Below are positions 53,993 through 63,320 of a DNA stretch of 64,000 nucleotides, in pieces (within the stretch, counting starts at the first letter, position 1; each line of letters starts with the position of its first letter). The position numbers were made by a program, and so were the translations under genes. A model generated the notes under the pieces. It ran no database searches and was not told where the DNA came from. It worked only from the letters and a program-made list of their open reading frames with translations. This DNA comes from CAINEC01 sp046052065 (GTDB taxonomy: Bacteria; Bacteroidota; Bacteroidia; AKYH767-A; OLB10), in NCBI GenBank assembly GCA_046052065.1, contig JBJOND010000001.1:44092-108091 (forward strand), in the 5' to 3' direction.

Positions 53993-54070
53993 ATTATTTT
54001 TTTATCAAAAATAGCAACACAAGATAATTAATAACAAGCATTAAGTATTTACAAACGTTTAATTTAAAAA

Positions 54071-54469
54071 TTAACGAATGATAACTCCCATTCGATTTAT
54101 GAAAGGTACGCGTGTAAAATTATCTTCACTAATCGACTCTGGAAGGAAAATAAATTTCTTGTCGTAAATATTTTTACCAATATAAAAACTAACCCAATAC
54201 TCATTATTCAATCCAAATACTTCTTTTTGTATTGGTTCAATCAATCGAATATCAAGCGGTTCAAAAGCGCCTAAAAAATGGCGTAAAACCGATGTTTTAA
54301 CTTCTTCCCCTTTATACATCCCATAACCCTTACTAGCCACGATAACATTGTCGAGCCCCTCTTCTTTAAGATTAATCATATACACTTCCCATACGCTACT
54401 ATCTTCCTCTCCTGGCACCACCGCAATCGCAATATCTTCTACCTCTTCTGAATTAATATCCTTTAGCAT
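54071..54469 (-). CDS. conserved hypothetical protein
   Basis: A 132-residue soluble protein without signal peptide. The pattern EDIAIAVVPGEEDSSVWEVYMINLKEE, then IVASKGYGMYKGEEVKTSVLRHF, reads as an alpha/beta domain seen in Bacteroidota hypothetical proteins of the same length. No catalytic motif is evident. The gene lies between the class C serine hydrolase (9 bases away) and the exonuclease in the same direction, so it may be in one transcript with lipB and the hydrolase. Confidence 0.65.
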   Translation of the reverse strand: MLKDINSEEVEDIAIAVVPGEEDSSVWEVYMINLKEEGLDNVIVASKGYGMYKGEEVKTSVLRHFLGAFEPLDIRLIEPIQKEVFGLNNEYWVSFYIGKNIYDKKFIFLPESISEDNFTRVPFINRMGVIIR

Positions 54470-54478
54470 CTCTTTTTT

Positions 54479-55618
54479 TTATTTTGTCCATTTTAAAACT
54501 TCATCTACATAAACAGGTAAATCTGTTAATGTTCCATCTGCATTTTTTTCGCCTCGCTTACGACCTAAACGCACAAATACAATATTTTCGTCTGGTATCA
54601 CACAAATATACTGACCCAAAATTCCACGACAGTAAAAAACTTTTTTACCCGAATAGTTTCCTAACCACCATTGATAGCCATATGTCTCATTAGGCTTACC
54701 ATTATTATCTAACGGATATGGAGTAACGCTTTCTAACACATAATTCGTATCGACTATTTGCGTGCCCTTCCAATTCCCTTTATGTAAATACAAGGACCCT
54801 ATGCGCGCAAAGTCTCTTGCATTAGAATAAAAACAACAATATGCTTTTTCTGTTCCCTCTTTTTTATCCAAACTCCATTGCGCATCGTGCACAGCATTAA
54901 GTGGCTGCCATAATTTTTGAGCTGCATAATCTGCAACTTTTTCTCCTGTAGCTTTTTCTAATACCATTGCGAGTAACTGAGATACACCACTCTGGTAATT
55001 AAATTTTTTACCGGGTTCTTCAATAACATCTAGCTTAAGTATCATGCCTTTTAAATCATCACCATAGTAAGCTTCTGTTGTTGGACCTAGCGGATTGATA
55101 TAAGATTCTTCCCAACTTAATGCAGCAGACATTGTCAACAAATGTCGTATAGTAAGTTTATTACGATTACCCGATTTATATTCAGGAATGAAATCACCCA
55201 CTTTCTGATCAAGACTTTTAATCTTTCCTTCATTTAATGCAATGCCCGTCAAGACACTGATAAAACTTTTTGCCATCGAAAAGGAATTGGTCAAGGATGA
55301 ATCACTATAACCATCCCAATAATATTCATTTAAAACTGAATCATTTTTCAAAACTAAAAAAGCAATCGATTGATACTGTTTCAGTGTAGCCTCTAGCTTT
55401 TCAGGCATTGGCTTTTTATTATAATTAACAGCAGTGGGCCATTCAATAGGATTGGTTGTTTTTACTGTACGAGTTTCAAACAAATCCAGATCATCGATGC
55501 CTACAAAATTATAGACTAATGTTTTGAATAAATACGTTTTACCACTCACAAAAATGAATAGCACAATTAACAATGCAATTAATGCAATTGATTTCAAAAT
55601 AAATTTTAGAATCTTCAT
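54479..55618 (-). CDS. class C beta-lactamase-type serine hydrolase
   Basis: A 379-residue protein with an N-terminal membrane anchor (about 9-25) and a beta-lactamase/penicillin-binding fold outside the membrane. The nucleophile motif is S114-M-A-K117 (NSFSMAKSFISVLTG), followed by Y208-Q-S210 (YxN/S) in KKFNYQSGVSQLL, and GYQWWLGN near the C-terminus. The family includes D-amino-acid peptidases, esterases and AmpC. The substrate is not decidable. It overlaps the stop of lipB by 4 bases (ATGA), so it is coupled to it. Confidence 0.85.
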   Translation of the reverse strand: MKILKFILKSIALIALLIVLFIFVSGKTYLFKTLVYNFVGIDDLDLFETRTVKTTNPIEWPTAVNYNKKPMPEKLEATLKQYQSIAFLVLKNDSVLNEYYWDGYSDSSLTNSFSMAKSFISVLTGIALNEGKIKSLDQKVGDFIPEYKSGNRNKLTIRHLLTMSAALSWEESYINPLGPTTEAYYGDDLKGMILKLDVIEEPGKKFNYQSGVSQLLAMVLEKATGEKVADYAAQKLWQPLNAVHDAQWSLDKKEGTEKAYCCFYSNARDFARIGSLYLHKGNWKGTQIVDTNYVLESVTPYPLDNNGKPNETYGYQWWLGNYSGKKVFYCRGILGQYICVIPDENIVFVRLGRKRGEKNADGTLTDLPVYVDEVLKWTK

Positions 55619-56373
55619 GCAGTCGTGATACTATCGTTTTCCACCCAAGGCAATGTCTCGTTAGGTGGTGTTTGAATACTGAAGTTAAATAATTCCTGCA
55701 TATGCAACAAGACTTTTGATTTAACTTCTTCCAAATCTAATTCACGACCTAGTTCCTTCTGCAATGAAGTAACTCCTTTATCAGTAATGCCACATGGAAC
55801 AATCATATTGAAATAACTTAAATCAGCATTGACATTAAATGCAAAGCCATGCATTGTCACCCATCTACTACATCGAACACCAAACGCACAAATTTTCCTT
55901 GCTTTAATAGGATCTTCAATATCTAACCATACTCCTGTTAGTCCAGGAATTCTACCAGCGGTTAATCCATAATCGGCACAGGTTAATATAATTGCTTCCT
56001 CTAAAAATCGTAAGTATTTATGAATATCATTAAAGAAAAAATCTAAATCAAAAATTGGATATCCTACTAATTGACCTGGACCATGATAAGTAATATCTCC
56101 TCCACGATTGATCTTATAAAATGTAGCTTGCTTTGCTTTTAAAATATTTTCATCAGCAAGTAAATGAGTTGCTGAACCACTTTTACCAAGAGTAAAAACA
56201 TGAGGATGTTCACAAAATAAAAGATAATGGCGAGATTGACTCTGATGCTCACCGTCTTTATCTCTATTGAGCATTTTAACATCGACAATGCTTGTCAATA
56301 ATCGCTCTTGCAAATCCCAGCATTCTTTATAATCGATGCTATCTAAATCGTGAAAATATACCTGCTGCTTCAT
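55615..56373 (-). CDS. lipB: octanoyltransferase LipB
   Basis: Transfers octanoyl groups from ACP to lipoyl domains such as GcvH. The 252-residue protein has RGGDITYHGPGQLVGYP (90-106), the catalytic K160 in KARKICAFGVRCSRWVTMHG and the catalytic C194 in IVPCGITDKGVTS. It is somewhat longer than the usual 210-240 residues because of an N-terminal extension. It lies 30 bases after ispG in the same direction and overlaps the serine hydrolase start by 4 bases. Confidence 0.95.
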   Translation of the reverse strand: MKQQVYFHDLDSIDYKECWDLQERLLTSIVDVKMLNRDKDGEHQSQSRHYLLFCEHPHVFTLGKSGSATHLLADENILKAKQATFYKINRGGDITYHGPGQLVGYPIFDLDFFFNDIHKYLRFLEEAIILTCADYGLTAGRIPGLTGVWLDIEDPIKARKICAFGVRCSRWVTMHGFAFNVNADLSYFNMIVPCGITDKGVTSLQKELGRELDLEEVKSKVLLHMQELFNFSIQTPPNETLPWVENDSITTA

Positions 56374-56403
56374 AGCATCTAACCTTAACTATAAATTAAA
56401 CTG

Positions 56404-58395
56404 TTATTCTAAAACAGGCTCTACCCAATCGCCATGTTGCTTAATAAGATTTATTAAGGCATCAACCGCTTCTTCTGCTTGAATACTTTTTGTAACTACC
56501 TCTTTGCCTTTATAAAGAGTAATCTTGCCAACACCTGAACCCACATAACCATAATCTGCATCTGCCATTTCTCCTGGTCCGTTAACGATACAACCCATGA
56601 TGCCAATTTTTATTCCTTTCAAATGACTTGTACGCGAACGAATTTTAGCAGTTGTTTCTTGTAAGTCGAAGAGCGTTCTACCGCAGCTAGGACAACTGAT
56701 ATACTCTGTTTTTGATATTCTTGTTCGTGCTGCTTGTAGAATACCAAAAGCTAAACTATTAATCATTTGCGGTGAGGCAATACCGTTAGCACGTAGAAAT
56801 AATCCATCACCCATTCCATCTAATAACAAACCACCTGCATCAGTAGAAGCATACAATTGATAATCTTCATTATTATTAATCGCATAATCGCGTTCAATAA
56901 TTACAGGCAACTTCATATCCTTATCAAAAAGCTCAATAATTGCTCTTCGGATAGATGGCATTGCATGCGTATTAGTTGAGAATAGCACTATTACAGTATT
57001 CGTTGGAAGCTTCTCAAAAAGCACTTCATTTAATTTATTGGCATCACAACGAATAAAATTCATTTGCGCATGAAACCTTGTTTCATCATTTATCGCCGAA
57101 CCATCAATGATAGGATATTTTCTATCGTGATTGGTAAGACTCATCCATTGATCATAATTGTAAATAGCTCCCAAGGTGCCAGGGATTTCAAATTCAATCG
57201 TGTTTTTACCAACAAAAATATAATCACATGCTAAATCAGAAATATTCCATTTATCTAAACTTACCTGATAATTATAACCTACACCGAATAAAGAAGCGAG
57301 AGTGATTGTATCATGCTTTGAATAATCAGCAATTACAACAGGCACATTACTACCACCTATATTTTGAAAACTAGTTGTTAGTCGTTTAGTGTATTCAAAA
57401 GGAGAATACGGCAAACCAATAACTTTAGGTAATTCATCACCGTTAGCTGCAACTAGCACCGGCTTATTCTTTAATGGCGAAATTTCTACATGGCCTTCGC
57501 GACTTAAATAGCGATTTGCTAATGCTTTCGCAACAGGTATTTCAAAATCAGGATCTTCTGTTAACGAAACACGAATAGTATCTCCGATACCATCTTCCAG
57601 CAATGTTCCAATTCCTTCTGCCGACTTAATTCTTCCATCCTCTCCTTCACCTGCTTCTGTAACTCCTAAATGAAGAGGATAATTCATGCCTTCTGCATTC
57701 ATACGAGCAATTAACAAACGATAGGCTTGAACCATCACCTGCGGGTTACTAGATTTCATACTAAGCACGATATTAAAATAGTTTTCCGACTCACAGATGC
57801 GTAAAAATTCTAAAGCTGATTCGACCATTCCATGAGCAGTATCACCATAGCGACTCATAATGCGATCACTCAAAGAACCATGGTTAGTACCGATACGCAT
57901 TGCTGTTCCATACTCTTTACAAATCTTCACCAACGGAATAAATCGTTCACGAATACGATCTAGTTCTGCATTATAAGCTACATCAGTATATTCAATTTCT
58001 TCAAACTTCTTTTTATCAGCAAAATTACCTGGGTTAATACGAACCTTCTCAACTATCCTTGCTGCTACTTCGGCTGCATTAGGCGTAAAGTGAATATCAG
58101 CTACTAACGGTGTTGTATATCCTCTTTTACGAAGTTCTGCTTTTATATTCTCCAGATTCTTTGCTTCATTAATACTTGGAGCCGTTATACGCACAAGTTC
58201 GCAACCAGCTTCAATCATTCTTATTGACTGCTCTACCGTTGCAATGGTGTCCATCGTATCAGTAGTGGTCATACTTTGAACACGTATTGGGTGATTATTT
58301 CCGAGCAATAAATCGCCAATTTTAACTTCCCGCGTTAAAAGTCGCTGGTAATTAGTTAAGCTATGACTGTATAATCCTTCTAAGGTATTTTTCAT
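56404..58395 (-). CDS. ispG: 4-hydroxy-3-methylbut-2-en-1-yl diphosphate synthase, long form
   Basis: Catalyses the penultimate step of the non-mevalonate isoprenoid pathway. The 663-residue protein is the long IspG type found in Bacteroidota, Chlamydiae and plants, with a domain inserted between the TIM barrel (about 1-300: VKIGDLLLGNNHPIRVQSMTTTDTMDT) and the C-terminal iron-sulfur domain. Cluster ligands are C568 and C571 in CPSCGRT and C602 in IMGCIVNGPGEMADADYG. The ATG is only 5 bases after a TATCTTTG box, so the mRNA may be leaderless. lipB follows in the same transcript. Confidence 0.96.
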   Translation of the reverse strand: MKNTLEGLYSHSLTNYQRLLTREVKIGDLLLGNNHPIRVQSMTTTDTMDTIATVEQSIRMIEAGCELVRITAPSINEAKNLENIKAELRKRGYTTPLVADIHFTPNAAEVAARIVEKVRINPGNFADKKKFEEIEYTDVAYNAELDRIRERFIPLVKICKEYGTAMRIGTNHGSLSDRIMSRYGDTAHGMVESALEFLRICESENYFNIVLSMKSSNPQVMVQAYRLLIARMNAEGMNYPLHLGVTEAGEGEDGRIKSAEGIGTLLEDGIGDTIRVSLTEDPDFEIPVAKALANRYLSREGHVEISPLKNKPVLVAANGDELPKVIGLPYSPFEYTKRLTTSFQNIGGSNVPVVIADYSKHDTITLASLFGVGYNYQVSLDKWNISDLACDYIFVGKNTIEFEIPGTLGAIYNYDQWMSLTNHDRKYPIIDGSAINDETRFHAQMNFIRCDANKLNEVLFEKLPTNTVIVLFSTNTHAMPSIRRAIIELFDKDMKLPVIIERDYAINNNEDYQLYASTDAGGLLLDGMGDGLFLRANGIASPQMINSLAFGILQAARTRISKTEYISCPSCGRTLFDLQETTAKIRSRTSHLKGIKIGIMGCIVNGPGEMADADYGYVGSGVGKITLYKGKEVVTKSIQAEEAVDALINLIKQHGDWVEPVLE

Positions 58396-58400
58396 TTATA

Positions 58401-58408
58401 CAAAGATA
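58401..58408 (-). promoter_or_regulatory. promoter -7 box of ispG
   Basis: TATCTTTG on the minus strand is an exact match with a TTTG about 22 bases further upstream as a -33 element. It ends 5 bases before the ATG. Confidence 0.7.
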
Positions 58409-58464
58409 GTAGAGTAATGATTAAATTTAACAAATTACCTTCAATTATGGTTTAGGTAATAAGT

Positions 58465-58490
58465 AAAAAAGCCCACCGAAGTGGACTTTC
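58465..58490 (-). terminator. terminator after the AHSA1 gene
   Basis: A stem AAAG.CCAC/GTGG.CTTT with a tetraloop, followed by TTTTTT on the minus strand. Confidence 0.8.
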
Positions 58491-58496
58491 CTATAA

Positions 58497-58919
58497 TTAT
58501 GATTGTTTGAATTCTTTTTGTGTAACGAAGTAATCGTTGAGCGGATCTAATACAAAATCAATCCAGCCATTTCCGCTTCTGTCTGCAATATCCTGCGAAG
58601 GAAAATCCGTATGAATAAGTACTACATCAGTTCCAGCAGAATGCGTCTTCAATTTAATATTGACTTGCGAAGGCTTTGTACTTTTACTCCATTCAACAGG
58701 CTTCCAGCTAAAACCCAGCTCCTGTCCTTGAACAAATGCCGTAACCTCTCCTTCCACATCTCCATCAAACCACTCGAAATGTCCTCCAACTTGATGCTCA
58801 ACAACACTGATACCTCCACCCCAAGCAGCAATAATTCCTGAATCTGTTAATGCTTCAAATACTTCCTGAGGAGTAGCATATACTACGTAGTTAGTCTTAA
58901 AAGTAAAACTATCGGCCAT
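58497..58919 (-). CDS. SRPBCC (AHSA1-like) domain protein
   Basis: A 140-residue helix-grip protein of the AHSA1 group in the SRPBCC superfamily, which binds hydrophobic ligands. The pattern is YVVYATPQEVFEALTDSGIIAAWGG, GGHFEWFDGDVEGEV, LGFSWKPVEW and DVVLIHTDFP. No catalytic site is defined and the ligand is unknown. It sits between the M43 protease genes and ispG with its own terminator 7 bases after the stop. ATG start at 58919. Confidence 0.85.
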   Translation of the reverse strand: MADSFTFKTNYVVYATPQEVFEALTDSGIIAAWGGGISVVEHQVGGHFEWFDGDVEGEVTAFVQGQELGFSWKPVEWSKSTKPSQVNIKLKTHSAGTDVVLIHTDFPSQDIADRSGNGWIDFVLDPLNDYFVTQKEFKQS

Positions 58920-58931
58920 GACTATACTAAT

Positions 58932-61019
58932 TTATTTTATGAATGAAATTTGATTAGTGTATTGCTGATTATCAAAGAAACATCTTAAAAGATAAACACC
59001 ATTAAGGTCGCCATTGTTTATTGTTAATTGATGTTCTCCTACACTTAAATTCTGATTAACAATATTTTTAATTAATCTCCCAGTTACATCATATAAATCA
59101 ATTTTTACATCTTGATTTTTAGGCAAATCAAATTTGATATTAGCAACATCAGATGCAGGGTTAGGGAATACACTAAAAGAATAAGCGCTTTCTAAATCAT
59201 CATTAATTCCTGTATAGTTTCCTGAAATATTAATATCGTCGATGTAAATATTATTTCCGAGGTAGTTTACATATTCGATTCGTGCTCTTACACTTGGCTT
59301 ATTAGTAAAGGTACTAGATGAAAGACTAACAACTTCTGTTCTCCATTGCGTAGCATTAGGTACAAAAGGACTCACTTGTGCATTAGCAGTTGATAATGCC
59401 GAGCCTCTTTTAAAGTAACGCTGCGACCATGTATCGCCGCAATTCGTACTAAAGTAAACACGCAATTCAGACGTATCAGACATACTACGTGAAGCAAATG
59501 CAACTTTAAAACTAAATTGCACCTGATTGTAATTCGTGAAATTATAAATTGGCGACAATAACTCATCCACACTTCCTGATGAGTTACCTGTCATGTTGTC
59601 TACACGAGCAGACTTTGTTCCTGTTGCAGCTGCAAGCGAAGTAATTGCCCAGGTATTATTATTATTCTGATTAATAATTTCCCAATCGCTACCAGCAAAA
59701 GTTATGGCTTCAAATCCCTCTGAAAATGGAATTAATGCAGTACCTGGATTTGGCAATACATTTACATGTGCAATACGTACAAGTGAATCGGCACCAAGGC
59801 TATTAGTAACAACTAACTTCACATCATACACACCAGGAGTATTATAAAATATCGCTGGAGAAGCTGACGTATCTGTAGCTGGAGATCCACCAGCGAAATA
59901 CCATGTACGACTAGTTACATCGCCATTCCATGATTTATCATTAAACGTTAGTGTATTACCAACGCAGATATAATTTTTCTCAATTGCAAAATCTGCCTTT
60001 GGTGCACATGACGCTAGTACATGTCCGCTTTCAGTTCCTGTTGCAAGTAAATTTGCTTGTGTACTTAAATTGTCTCTACCACCCGGCGAAGATTGTAATG
60101 CAACATGCATCGCATCTTTTTGTCCTTCGGTAAACATCAAATGACAGCTTGCATAATCCATGTAATTTTGTACGTTATCGATTTGACCACAGGTATTTTG
60201 AGCAGTATTACACGTAAAATTAGCCACCCCAATTGTATTCGGCGTATCACCAATACCATCATCGGTACCGCAATTACTCGCTAAACCTGGATTATTGGTA
60301 GAACCCCACGTATGAGGTAAGTTTAACCAATGACCTACCTCATGTGATAATGAACGCTCAGTATAGTTTGAATTATTAGAGGTACCAAAACTTCCGGTAT
60401 AATCATGGCGCATTACGATACCATCAATATTTGATGAAATGCCAGGATAATAGGCATAACCTGCTGCACCACTTGCAATATTCTTAACCACCCAGATATT
60501 TAAATATTTTTCACAAGGCCAACCAACTAATGTTTTAACATTGTCATTAGCTGCATTTGTAAACTTCGTGTATGTTCTTGTAATACCATCTGTACAATTT
60601 CCATCGGGATCTATGTTTGCCAATTCAAATCCTATTTCGGCGTTTGCAAAAATGGATTGAAAAAGAGGAATTACATCTCCAGTATCAGCATTTAGTTTTT
60701 GAAATGCTAAATTCAAACTATTTACGGCATCTACTATTTGTGCTTTACTAATATTTTCCGGCCCGTAGGTATGCATAACATGAAACACAACCGGAATTTT
60801 GTATTGCACAAATCCAGTTGGTGAAACTACTTTTGTACCTGGAAGTTTTCGCGCGCCTGAAAGTGGAATACCTGCTCTTCGCAACGCAGCATCAGGATCG
60901 GCCTTAACAGCTTCTTTCCACATTACATCGGTATCGCATGTCCGATAGACTGGACTTTGTGCATTTGAAACGACAGTCGAAAACAACAGTGCGAATAATG
61001 GTAGTAATACTTTTCTCAT
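58932..61019 (-). CDS. M43 family zinc metalloprotease with PKD and T9SS sorting domain
   Basis: A 695-residue secreted protease. After the signal peptide (1-20) comes an M43 (pappalysin/cytophagalysin) catalytic domain with HEVGHWLNLPH, zinc ligands H226, H230 and H236 and catalytic E227. The Met-turn is NYMDYASCHLMFTEGQ (M287). A PKD domain (about 345-420: FNDKSWNGDVTSRTWYFAGG), a beta-sandwich region, and a C-terminal type A sorting domain (about 615-695: SVFPNPASDVANIKFDL) follow. The protein would be exported by T9SS and kept on or released from the surface. It is a paralogue of the next gene upstream, 71 bases away, separated by a terminator. Confidence 0.92.
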   Translation of the reverse strand: MRKVLLPLFALLFSTVVSNAQSPVYRTCDTDVMWKEAVKADPDAALRRAGIPLSGARKLPGTKVVSPTGFVQYKIPVVFHVMHTYGPENISKAQIVDAVNSLNLAFQKLNADTGDVIPLFQSIFANAEIGFELANIDPDGNCTDGITRTYTKFTNAANDNVKTLVGWPCEKYLNIWVVKNIASGAAGYAYYPGISSNIDGIVMRHDYTGSFGTSNNSNYTERSLSHEVGHWLNLPHTWGSTNNPGLASNCGTDDGIGDTPNTIGVANFTCNTAQNTCGQIDNVQNYMDYASCHLMFTEGQKDAMHVALQSSPGGRDNLSTQANLLATGTESGHVLASCAPKADFAIEKNYICVGNTLTFNDKSWNGDVTSRTWYFAGGSPATDTSASPAIFYNTPGVYDVKLVVTNSLGADSLVRIAHVNVLPNPGTALIPFSEGFEAITFAGSDWEIINQNNNNTWAITSLAAATGTKSARVDNMTGNSSGSVDELLSPIYNFTNYNQVQFSFKVAFASRSMSDTSELRVYFSTNCGDTWSQRYFKRGSALSTANAQVSPFVPNATQWRTEVVSLSSSTFTNKPSVRARIEYVNYLGNNIYIDDINISGNYTGINDDLESAYSFSVFPNPASDVANIKFDLPKNQDVKIDLYDVTGRLIKNIVNQNLSVGEHQLTINNGDLNGVYLLRCFFDNQQYTNQISFIK

Positions 61020-61035
61020 AGTTTTATGTATCTAA

Positions 61036-61072
61036 ATAAATCCCCCGTAGTAATATAACCACGAGGGATTCT
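61036..61072 (-). terminator. terminator between the two M43 genes
   Basis: A 10-bp stem AATCCCTCGT/ACGGGGGATT (one T:G) with an AT-rich loop, read on the minus strand, followed by a T-rich run. Confidence 0.7.
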
Positions 61073-61090
61073 AAACGTTTATCGATTTAA

Positions 61091-63199
61091 TTATTTAATT
61101 ATTGCTTTTTTAGTTATTGAATTATTACCGAATGTTAAGCGCACCATATAAACACCATTTGCTAAATCATTGTTCATTGTGTACTGATGATCTCCTTCTG
61201 GTAAAAAGTCGCTGAATGTAGAAACAACTCTTCCTTCAATATCCATTACATCAATTTGAACATCACCAGCAGCTGCCATTGTAAAGTCAATATAAGTAAT
61301 TCCTTTTGATGGATTCGGATAGATATTCATATCAGCAGAAGATGCATTAATTTCATTCACGCTTGAAATCGTTCCATTCAAGTTAATATTATCGATGTAA
61401 ATATTATTTGCGGTCTCATGTGTAAACTCAAAACGGAAACGAACATTCGATTTGTTGTTAATTGTATTACCGAAGTTTACTGTTTCTGTTCTCCACTGTG
61501 CAGCTGTTGGAATAAAATTGCCATTTACAAAACCTGTTGTAGTTTGTAAAGGAATTCCTTGACGCGTATAACGAACCGTCCATGTTTGACCACAATTGAA
61601 CGAATAAGCAACTGCTAATTTATCGGTTGTTGAATCGCGTAATGCGCATGCTAAATCAAACGTCATGTTTGCAGCAGTTACACCTGTTAAGTTAAAAGCA
61701 GGAGTGACAAACTCATCTGGTCCTTTATCATTAGCCTGGAATCCTGTACTTGCATTAAAGAAATTATAAATATAAAGCGACTTAGATCCTTGTGACTTGG
61801 CTAATGTTGTTGTAGCCCAAGTATTTCCTCCATTGGCATTGTATTCATAATAATCGTTAAATGGCCATGTACCATTTTCAAACCCTTCATTAAATGGAAT
61901 TAAGTTTGTAACGTTAGAAGAACTAACAATTACTTTTCCTGCAACAGTTTTTGAATCACTTCCTGTAGCATTATTAACCGTTAATGTAACATCATAAACA
62001 CCAGGTGTTGTATACATTACCATTGGATTAGCAGCTGTATCTGTTGCTGGTGTACCTCCGTTAAATGTCCAGGTACGTGAAGCAACTTCTGCACCCCAAG
62101 ATCCATCATTAAATTGAACGCTTCCACCTTCACAGATCATAATTGGTTTTGGAATAAAATCAGCTATAGGAGCACATAACGGTGCTGGAGTACCGCTAGT
62201 TCCTGTTGCAGCAAGATTAGAAGCTGACCATAAATTATTTCTACCACTAATATTGGAATTCAAAGTAGTTTGCATCCTTGTAGCCTGACCTGCAGAAAAC
62301 ATATTCTGACATGGACCATTCGTATAATCCATGTAGTTCGTAAACATATCACCGTTAGGAGCATTTCCTGAGCAAGCAGAAACACTTGGCCAAGTTGGAC
62401 AATTTGATAAGTTAGCAGCGTTTTGAGTTGGAGTATCGGATACAAAATCATTCCCGCATGTAGCATCTCCCCAAATATGACGTAGATTTAACCAATGACC
62501 GACTTCATGCGTTGCAGTACGACCTGCATTTTGCGAATTTGCAGCTGTACCAATTGTACCCATATAGTCATGCTTAATTACAACACCATCCGTTGAGTCG
62601 GCTCCACCAGGAAACTGAGCAAAACCAATAACCATTCCTGGCGATCCATTTACGTTTGCAATACTATTTACTACCCAAATGTTTAGATATTTATCACGTG
62701 GCCAGCATTGCAATGATTTTACATTGTTACGAGCGTTGTAGGTCAGAGGTGAATAAATTCTTGTTATCCCATCAGTACAATTTCCATCAGGATCAATTTG
62801 AGCCAAACGAAATTCTACACCCGCATTACCTGCAACGGGTACAAATGCTGCGGGTGTATTAACAGTATCCGGATTCAAACGTTGAAAATCTTCGTTTAGC
62901 GTACGAATCTGATCATCAATCTGAGCTTTGCTAATATTTTCTGCTCCACCATAATGAACTACGTGAACAACAACAGGAATCACTTTTACCACGCTTGAAG
63001 CACGTGAAGCTGCTCCACTATTGATATATTCTTCGGTAAACCGCTCAAGAGCTTCACGATTTTGAAGTACTTTAGGGTCTTTGGCTGCTGCCTCCTGAAA
63101 CATTATTTCCGCATGGCATTTATCGTGAGACAATTGTGCACTAGCATTTCTTAATAATCCTGAGGTTAAAAGAGCTGCAATTAACAAGAACTTTTTCAT
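61091..63199 (-). CDS. M43 family zinc metalloprotease with PKD and T9SS sorting domain (paralogue)
   Basis: A 702-residue secreted protease with the same design as the gene downstream: signal peptide (1-21), M43 domain with HEVGHWLNLRH (zinc ligands H231, H235 and H241, catalytic E232), Met-turn NYMDYTNGPCQNMFSAGQ, a PKD domain (FNDGSWGAEVASRTWTFNGG), a beta region and a type A sorting domain (MNIYPNPSKGITYIDFTM to NGVYMVRLTF). Sequence agreement with the neighbour extends along the whole length, which indicates a tandem duplication. Natural substrate unknown. Confidence 0.92.
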   Translation of the reverse strand: MKKFLLIAALLTSGLLRNASAQLSHDKCHAEIMFQEAAAKDPKVLQNREALERFTEEYINSGAASRASSVVKVIPVVVHVVHYGGAENISKAQIDDQIRTLNEDFQRLNPDTVNTPAAFVPVAGNAGVEFRLAQIDPDGNCTDGITRIYSPLTYNARNNVKSLQCWPRDKYLNIWVVNSIANVNGSPGMVIGFAQFPGGADSTDGVVIKHDYMGTIGTAANSQNAGRTATHEVGHWLNLRHIWGDATCGNDFVSDTPTQNAANLSNCPTWPSVSACSGNAPNGDMFTNYMDYTNGPCQNMFSAGQATRMQTTLNSNISGRNNLWSASNLAATGTSGTPAPLCAPIADFIPKPIMICEGGSVQFNDGSWGAEVASRTWTFNGGTPATDTAANPMVMYTTPGVYDVTLTVNNATGSDSKTVAGKVIVSSSNVTNLIPFNEGFENGTWPFNDYYEYNANGGNTWATTTLAKSQGSKSLYIYNFFNASTGFQANDKGPDEFVTPAFNLTGVTAANMTFDLACALRDSTTDKLAVAYSFNCGQTWTVRYTRQGIPLQTTTGFVNGNFIPTAAQWRTETVNFGNTINNKSNVRFRFEFTHETANNIYIDNINLNGTISSVNEINASSADMNIYPNPSKGITYIDFTMAAAGDVQIDVMDIEGRVVSTFSDFLPEGDHQYTMNNDLANGVYMVRLTFGNNSITKKAIIK

Positions 63200-63263
63200 A
63201 GTAAGGGTGTAATCTGTTGTTTTGAGGTGGCTAATTTACAAAAATTTGCGACTTTATACTCAT

Positions 63264-63302
63264 AAAAAATAGCCCTAAAGCATACGCTATAGGGCTATTT
63301 TA
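63264..63302 (-). terminator. terminator after the DUF349 gene
   Basis: A stem AAAATAGCCCTA/TAGGGCTATTTT (63267-63278 with about 63290-63301), followed by T-rich sequence on the minus strand. Confidence 0.75.
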
Positions 63303-63320
63303 CAATCTTATTATAATTGC

